A DNA stretch of 64,000 bases from Ctenosaura bakeri (Eukaryota > Chordata > Lepidosauria > Squamata > Iguanidae): contig CAOLHI010000362.1 in NCBI GenBank assembly GCA_948474755.1, positions 434,001-498,000 of the forward strand, in the 5' to 3' direction. Made by a program: the position numbers and the translations under genes. Shown here one piece after another: positions 53,701 to 62,700 of the stretch (within the stretch, counting starts at the first letter, position 1; every line of letters begins with the position of its first letter). The notes below the pieces were generated by a model, which searched no databases, had not been told where the DNA came from, and saw only the letters and a list, made by a program, of their open reading frames with translations.

Positions 53701-56700
53701 ATTCCTCTATTTGAAGTTTTTCATTTGTTTTCCATTTTTTTTGCTATTATTAACCTCGCTGCAATTAGCAAATTTGTTATTAATTCCTTCCTTACCTGGG
53801 TACACTCAACCTTATTATATATAGACAACAACCCTATATTTGGGCATACTGGTATCTCAACTCCTATTATCTCTTTTATCTCTTTAAAAACCTTTTGCCA
53901 AAATTCCATTATCTTATTACAATTCCACCACATATGCATATATGTACCGATTTCTTGACCTCCTCTCCAGCATAATCTTGAATATTTCTCATCTATCTGA
54001 TTTAGTTTTACTGGAGTCAAATACCATTTCCAAACTATTTTATAATAATTCTCTTTTATTCTTATTGATATTTTTTTTAAATGACGTTGTTTCCAAATTT
54101 TTCTCCATTCTTGTATATCTGTATTTTGTGATGTCTCTTCCTCCCACATTTTTCTAAGATAATCCTCTTCTTGTTCTTTTGCCAATATTTTATATATTTC
54201 ACTTGTAATACCCTTTAATATTTCATTTTCTTGCATATTTTCTTTTTGAATAATAATTTGTTCAAATTTAGTATATTCTTTAAAATCTTTAACATATCTT
54301 TTCATACTCTTTGTCCATTGCTCTAACTGTATATAATTTAGCCAAGATATTTTAGGCATAGTGTGTATGTGAAGACATATCAGTTTGTAGTTATCACAAC
54401 CTTTATACAGGAGTCACTGAGTGGCTGTCTTGTGCATATGCCCTTTGTGAAAACTAATGCATCCTATCATATTGATGGAAGGTGTACCTGTAGCTATTAA
54501 AAATTACATATTCATATCAGGCAAAAGAAGGCCATGAGCTCACACACTATGATAATCACACATACAGGGCATTTGTGGAGATCTCCAGTTCTCATAGGTA
54601 GTTCTCCTGAAGTGCTTATGTGTGGAGACTGAAAACTGATCCCTCAGATCCCTTTTTTGAGGGGAGGGGAAAACACTTCAACCCTCCCAGGATAATTTCT
54701 ACTTGATAGCAGCCTTAAGAGCAGGCAGGCAGGCAGCACTCCCTTAGAGAAATTCATGTTTATTTCAGGATTGCTTTAGGAGACAGAATTTCCTTAGATT
54801 AAAAAAAATCATTAAAACAACCTAAATATAATATCTAAACTTTTTTTTAACAGATGGTATTAGAACTGGACAGGATGGAAACCTCTTTGGATGCTGTAAG
54901 TATTTCTTAAGATGGCAGGAAAGAACAAGCTGATGCCATCATCTTAATCCCTGATTGCTTGTTTAATTTCACCTTTAAACAGTTTCAGAAAAGGTTTTAT
55001 GAAAATGATCTGTTGGACCAGCAAAAGGAAAGAGAGGAACACCTTCTCTTAGAAATGGTATGTTTGCTGTTGTATACTGTATGTTACTTGGATGTTATAG
55101 ATGATTCAGTGGTTACTGAGCAAAAGTTTAAAATTATTTCCCCATAAAATTGGGTTAAAAAAGAAATACCTCAAACATTTCCCAAATATATATTACCAGA
55201 TATGCACTATGTCATAAGCACTGTATTTTTGAGGGGAGGGGATGGTTAGAGCCTTAAGTATGGGATGGAGAGCCTGTAGTCCTACTTAGAACTTGAAGTT
55301 CAATTCCTAGAAATTCTAGCCAGTACAACCAGTGAGAAGGGATTTGGGGAGTTACGGTCAAAACCATTAGGAAGACCTCTCTTTCAGTAGCTATAGCCTG
55401 ACCTGTGTACATGTATTTTAAGTTATTGGCAGGAAGAACAATTTCAAACAAGTGTGGGATACATTCATAATGCATTTATATAGTGTTTTCTGAGCATTCC
55501 ACATAATGCAATTGCAGTAATCCATAGAACAGGTTCTATAGGCCCTCTTCAAGGCTTCTTGCACCATTCAGACACAGATTCCTAACCTCATCAACACCAA
55601 GTTTGTTCCCGCTATTAGATGGCAGGGCAGGCCTTTGTGCCTACAACATAGTTTCAGCCTTCATTTTCAGCCTATAGGTCACACATGTTCTTTTGTGACA
55701 ACTCCAAATGTTTTGCCATAAATGTTTGGGTCAAACACTTAAGAACAAGTTTAGGCTGACTGTAGAAATACTTGCTGTCTTCAAGTAGAACAGCTGATTA
55801 AGGAGAACAACTGGTAAATATGTAGGTGATATAAGCAGGAAAGCTGACATTTAGACTTTCAAACTTTGCTTAATATCGGGATGGGGACAGTGTGCCCCTA
55901 GGATCATTTTTTTAATCCCCCAGCCCCCCCACTCCATTTTTTATTGAAAAGAAGTCCATCAAAGATTTTTTGCCGCACTCCTCATTTTAGGATCAGGAGA
56001 GTCAGGAGAAGTGATCTGAGCTAGAGGACATGGGGAATATTTGAGGAAAAAAATATAAATCAATTTTTTTGGGGAGTGTGGCAGGGTGGTGTAGCTGTCC
56101 TTTAAGAGCTTAGTGTAGTTGCCTAACCTGTGGCAATTGCAGACTCCTGGTTTATATGGCAACTCTTACAGTGACAATTCTTTATGGTACTACTGGCATA
56201 CAATTAAGGGACAGGGAGTCATTATTTTGGCCTGCATCTTTTCTCCCTTAAGGCAGATTGGTTTATGAACTCAAGCTTGTATAGAGGTTGCAACCAACAA
56301 AGTCTACATACCAGATTTGTGTTACTACTGTTATTAAATTATTTCCATAACAGGAACAATTAGAAAAAGAGAAACAGCAAAATGAGGGCAGGTCTACCAG
56401 TATGACTGATAAAATGTATGAAAAGAAGCGTAAGTGCTTTCTCTTTTGTTTTGTTTTTTTCTCCAAAAATTCTTAAATTACTTTGCTGGGGAATGGAGCA
56501 TGCTGGGGTGGAGGTGAATTGTTTCTAAATTGAATTAGTATTGTATTAGGAAACAGTGAAGATTGAAGTTTTAGTCATTATGATCTTCTGGCTGCTACTA
56601 ATGTATTACAAGAAACATGTTTTATAGCATTATACACTCTCATAGGTTGACCTGATGAAATATTTTAGCTGGAGTGGTGCAAACAATAGTTTGTGTGTCT

Positions 56701-59700
56701 GAAGTTGAATTTCTTCCTTGGTAAATGGACCACATTCAATGTTTGCCAGGTGGAATGTTCAACCTTCCAGATCAGATAAAAACAGACTTTTCTGAAACTC
56801 TAAAAGCTTACCTGTTCTTAGAATGACATGTAATTTGGTTTCTGTTAGCACTGATAAAGAAAAGATCTTGAGCTGGTATGATTTTGCATTACATGCACCT
56901 TGTTGCAAACTGTAGTGAAGAAGCAAGATTTGGCTGATACCTTCAAACCATGGTTGAGTCAGAACCAGTATTGGTCACTAGGCCAATAACTTTTCCTGTG
57001 ACAACAATGAGTCCAGTTAAGTTGTAGGTTGAAAGCAAGCTTTACCAACTGCTTTAAAGCATCAACAATATGTTTGGAAGATATGAGGTGCTTGAAGCAA
57101 TCTCTGCCCTGAAGAAAAAAAATCATATCCAAAATATTAGCAACACATTTTTCTGCCAATACATGGTATTAATGAATGATTTGATAATATTTATTCCAGG
57201 TTAATATATTATCTTATCTGATTTATGTTAGAATTTCACTATAGTTATATTTACTTAAAATAGCAGGATTGTCACTAGTTTTGTCCAGTCTTTAGCTTTT
57301 CTGTTAATCTGAGTGCAGTGCTTAAAATAAACCTTTGTTTTAGGTAGAGACAGTAAAACAGCAGCAACTTTGGCCAAAACTATACCAATGTCTGTTTCTG
57401 GAAATGCTTCAGGTGCTTCATCAAGTAAGAAAAAAATATTTTCTGTACATTTCCTTTCCTTATCGCAATTAACATAATAGAGTACAGGAAGAAAAATATC
57501 AATAGATGGTCATGTGGTACCTGTGAGAGGTACCACGGGGATACTTTAATGTCAAAAATTTCCTCTCCTCAAGTACACACTGCAGTGTGTAACATTTAGA
57601 GATCATCAGGACATCCTCATAATATCCCAGTTCCAGTGCATATCCTTGCAAATTCAGACTTCTCAGAGAGTGTCTGTTTGTAGTCACAGTTTTGATATTG
57701 CTTTGATTACCCAGCAGGTGGTTGGGAAGCAATGGTCCACAGTGACCCCATCCACCTGTAGTCTGTGTCTGAGATTCCTTCAGCCAGCTTGTCCCTCAGA
57801 TAACCCTCAACTGTTGAGCTTCATGAAACCACCAGTGGATTCTCCTTCCTGATTCTCTTTACTTCCCCCTTCCTAGCTGATGTGGTCAGGCTTTGCATCT
57901 AAGCCATATACTAGTTGCAGGTTATTCTATTCAGTCCATATCATTTATATCAAGCCCTCCAAATTCTGGTTGCTCCTGCTTACTTTGTCATTAGCTTGCA
58001 TTCAGTGAAAGCAGATTATGTAGTTTCCCAAGAATCCGTTACAGTTACAGTGGGACCTCTGGCTAAAAATAATTAACTAAAAATAACTAACTATAAATAG
58101 AATATCAGGACTCCTTTGTACTTTTCCTGGCTGCCATTCCAGTAGTTGCTTCACACTAGTGTTCACTTCTTTCATCACACTTTGCTCTCATTGCTGTTAT
58201 TAACAGTATAAACTAGAGGTGGGAATAATGAAGCCCTCCAAGAAGATGTTGGCCACAAATTCTCAGACTGGTGTAGATTGTGGCCTATATCCTATTGTTC
58301 ATTCCACCCAGAGCAGACCTATTAAATCAATATTTTTTACAGCTCCGAAGACACTACCTTATTAAATATTTGATTACAATATGATGTTTCAACACCATTG
58401 ATTTTATAACACTGTATTTCCATCATCTATGTAATGCCATAAGTAAAAAAAATCCCTACCAGTATTTATTTCAAAATGATTTGGGAAAAGAAAAAAAAGA
58501 AAGAGAGGGAAGGAAGGAAGGAAAAATAAGATCCCTCCCTCCTTCAAACTTTATTTTTTTAAAAAAGAGGGAATGAACATGGGATTTGCATTAAGTGTTG
58601 AGTAACAATTCAACAGTTGATTCTGTAGATCTGCTTTCATTGGAAATATCAAGAGGCTTCAGGCTTCAGTTGCATTTTCAGCCACTTATTTTATTGATTT
58701 TTCTTATTTTACTGAGGTGAAAACACACTGTTGCTGTTAGTGCTGTTATGAAATAGGCATTTCTTACTGTATATTTTGTTTCTGTTATTAATATGAGTTT
58801 CATTATGGTTTTAGGCAAAGAAGTAAAAAAATCTAAATTGGTTCGAAGCCAGTCTTTCAGTAGTCAAGCCTTGCACTCAAAATATGGCAACATAGACAAG
58901 TGTCCCAGGTATGTAATATTTAGTCTCTCTGTTTGTCTACAAGGATTTCTGTAGACCCATTATTCTGCTTTCTCTGGAACCATAAGATCCCTTCAGTAGT
59001 TGCACAGTGATGTTCTTTGATCAAAATCTATGGAAATACAAAACAGTAATATATAAACAAGTCAGTTTAAAGCCTGTGGCCTCATGTCGGTACACGAATG
59101 ATTGCAATGGCATGTAGCCCCACAAATGGTTCCAGTGGCATACTTCAACTTGGCAGTTCCATACAATAAAGAATTACGTCCAGGAGCAAATTAGTATGAA
59201 GACATCCATTATTGTACACTGACAATGGCAGTGGAAATCCTGAATCTCTGGGTAAAAGCTGGGATCCCTGAGTACAACCTGATTGGAAGAACAGGGCTAT
59301 TCCTGCAGTACACTATTATAATAGTATTATTCCACTTTCAACATCTTGTGGAATTCTGGGGTTTGTACCTTACTGAGGCCAAAGCTGCCCCTTCCTAAAC
59401 TGCAAACCCCACGATTCCATAGGATATTGAAAGTGGAATAATAGCACTATAACAGTGTAATGCGGAAATGGCCCAGGACAACATTTCTATGAAATGCCAG
59501 GAAGGAAATTAAGCAAGAGCTTTAAGTTCACAGGCGATCCAGATGGACCCACAAAGATCAGACCATTTAGGAAAAAGATTGCCTTCCCGTTGTTCGTTGG
59601 TGTCCTACTTAGTTTGTAAAATAAAGATGTGCCTTAAAGAGAAATCCACCATCGTAGTCCTGTATCATATCAAATGTTGTATTACACAAGAAGCTTTAGA

Positions 59701-62700
59701 TGGCCATGAATATCAGAATTTCAGAAAAGGTTATTCTTGAAGCCATAAATTTCAGGATACTACCTTGGAGGATATAATTGAAATAATTAGACAAATGTTT
59801 AGATTCCTTTTTAAGGCTGCACTCTGTGTCTATAATAATTTGGAACCTGTGATGTGGCACCAAGGTTAGAATTATTTTCTCCAGCAGGAATGATTGCTCC
59901 TTCATACTGACATTTCAGAAGCTAAACTTTCTCTCTTTGTTCAATTGCATCTTCATTTAGTCAAGTTCCTCGCTCCTTCCTATTTATGGTGCGAAATTTT
60001 GTTTCTTTTTTTTGTTTTAATTTATTATGCTTTTTTATTGAGTGTGCATTGTAGATTGTGTTGTAAGCCATCTTGAGGGTATTGTACATTGCGTTGTAAG
60101 TCACCCGAGGATGCAAAAACTCACAAACAATTTAACTAAATGAATAATGGAGGTCATAGTTCCAGCCTTCCCCATTTCAAATCAACTATACAAGTTTTAT
60201 GCAAAGGGAACAGAATAAGGGAAGGGGAGGGGCGACTTGGTTCTTGGACCTTGTCATCTTTCATATTCTGACATCAATAGTGCAATAGGACTTCAAAACT
60301 TGAAAACAGAATCAGCAATAATACTTTTCCATAGTCAGTGGGGTAGGGGTATAGAATAGCATTGGGATGAGGGTGTAGAAAAGCTGAAGGTATTCTAAAA
60401 TTAAATGTATAAATTAGGGAGAAGTATTGACAATTACTAATTATACTGACACCTTGAAATATCATCACACATTTTTCTACCCTTGCAGCAAAAGTTCTTC
60501 ATCAGGATATGCGTCAGTAGGAAAGAGTTCTATGTACTCCTTTACAGGTGAGTGACTCAGTTATCTTTTAAAATAAATTTTTATTACCTCTCTTCTCTTG
60601 ATTTCCCTAAGACATTTAAGGCCCAGTTTAAGGCCATTGTTTTGATGAAAGTCCATGAAATAAACAAGTATACCTCTTATTTATTTATACTATTAAATTA
60701 CTACTAAATTATAAGATCTTAGGTCACAGCACAGACAAAAAAGACAGTTTTAATCAGTGTAACACATACAAACCAGATTAAATAATGTTCAAAGTTAAAA
60801 CAGTTTATAACCATACATATATTCAGGCCAAGTTTTTAGACTACAAAGGATTTGGGAAAGAGTCACTTTTTAATGTGGTATCAAAATGAAGCAACAATGG
60901 CAATCATTGATTCTTCAAGAGGACATTCCACAGTTTTGATGGCACAGCAGAAAAAAATCCCTCTCCCTTGTTTGCACATGGTAGATTGCTCCCACTAGTG
61001 GGACATAGAAGAGGACCACAATTTTCAGGCAGACAGAGGGAGGGAGAGAGAGAGGAGGAGGAAGGTGATCCTTAAGGTATGGATGATGGATGTTCCAGGC
61101 TGTTCAGGGCTTTAAATGTTATCACCAGCACTTTGAATTTAGACTGGAAGTGTATTGGCAGCCAGTGCAATTCCTTTAAAACCCTTCAAAGGGATTCTAC
61201 CATAAGAATGTTTTGCAGAAGTCTAACCAGGAAGTTACTAGCACAGAAATTACTCCAGGTTATCCCTCTCCCTGAAAGGCTGTAGATAGTAGACCAATAG
61301 GAGCTCCACCAGGCACTAAGCCATTAAATTTACCTGGGCCTTCAGTGACAGAGTTGCATCTGGGAATATTCCCAAGCTATGAGGCTGGTCCACACAGGGC
61401 AGGATGTTTACCTAATTCCCTAACCTGGGAGTCATCAATCCACATAGCCTCAATTTGTCAAGATCCAACTTCAGTTTATTGACCCTCATCTAGCTCATTA
61501 CTACATCCAAGCATTGGTCTAACGCCTGCATAGCTCCACCTGATTCCAACAACAACATGATCTTTCAATAAGATGTACAGTCAGCCCTCCTCATTCCGGG
61601 GTTTAACTTTTATTATTTGCAAATTTGTCCAACTCCTGCCCTCACCTCAATCTCTTCTTTCCCAGGGGAAACTTGCCTTTTGGTGGCTCCAATCAAGCCA
61701 TTCAACCCTTTAAAGTTTCCCCTGGCCCTCCTTTTCTTCTATCAGATGCTGCCTGACCAGCGAGAGATGGCTCACAACCCAGTTTTCAGCCTCTGGCCAG
61801 GCCTGAGGAGGAGGCATTGAATAACCACTCCCCAGAGCTGCCTGGCTGAGGAAGAAACCAGCCCTCACCAAGCCCAGCAATCTTTCCAATCACCACCAGA
61901 GTTCTCTAATCCTCCTCCTTCTGTACATGCACCACTTTACTGTGCAGAGTGATGCTGCTGGCTTCTACTTGCAACCACTCTGCTCTGCTGCTGCCCAATA
62001 GCACAGAGCAGTGGGTAGGAGTTAGCCAGCTAGGTTGCCCAATGCTTTTTGGGATGAAAGAGCAAACAAGCTACCAAGTGGACCCTGCCAAGGTTGGTGC
62101 TGAAGCCTGTGTGCTTTGAGTACTGAGCTTTGCCAGGTGCAATGCTGCTAGGAAGGAGGAGGGAGGATGAGTAGTTACAGAGGGGGTGAGTGGTGTGATG
62201 GACCAGAAAGGGTAAGTAGAGCAGAAAGGTGGTGCATGGCACTTTCCCCTCCTTTGCCCTACAGCAGTCATATGGCTAGTGAGGCTTTGCAGGAGAAAGG
62301 GGTGAGAGGCAGAGATAAGATGTCAGAAGGCTCTTGATCCTGGTGTGGAAAGTTACATCTGTCACTGTCTGAAAGACATATGGAGGAGGAATAGAATGGT
62401 GGGAGGCCTCTTAGTTTTGGGGTTCTGTTTGCAACATTGTTGCTCCACCATAAGAGCATTGTTTCTTTCTGTATATTTGGAAGAACACACAAACACAGAG
62501 AGAGAGAGAGAGAGAGAGAGATCAATGCAGTGTGTAGATTTGGGGGGCCTGGAGATATTCACAGATTTTGCACTTTTGTTGGGGTCCTGCACCCCTAACC
62601 CCTACAAATGTGGAGGACTGACTGTATGCATAGCTACCAAACCCCCAAAATCTAACAATACCAGCACTCACCTATTGCTTGACTAACTTTTACTTCTTTT

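Noticed and set aside
62268..62686. Frames containing SLSLSLSL or RERERER runs
   Set aside because: Translations of the (AG)n microsatellite inside the Tigger-like element.
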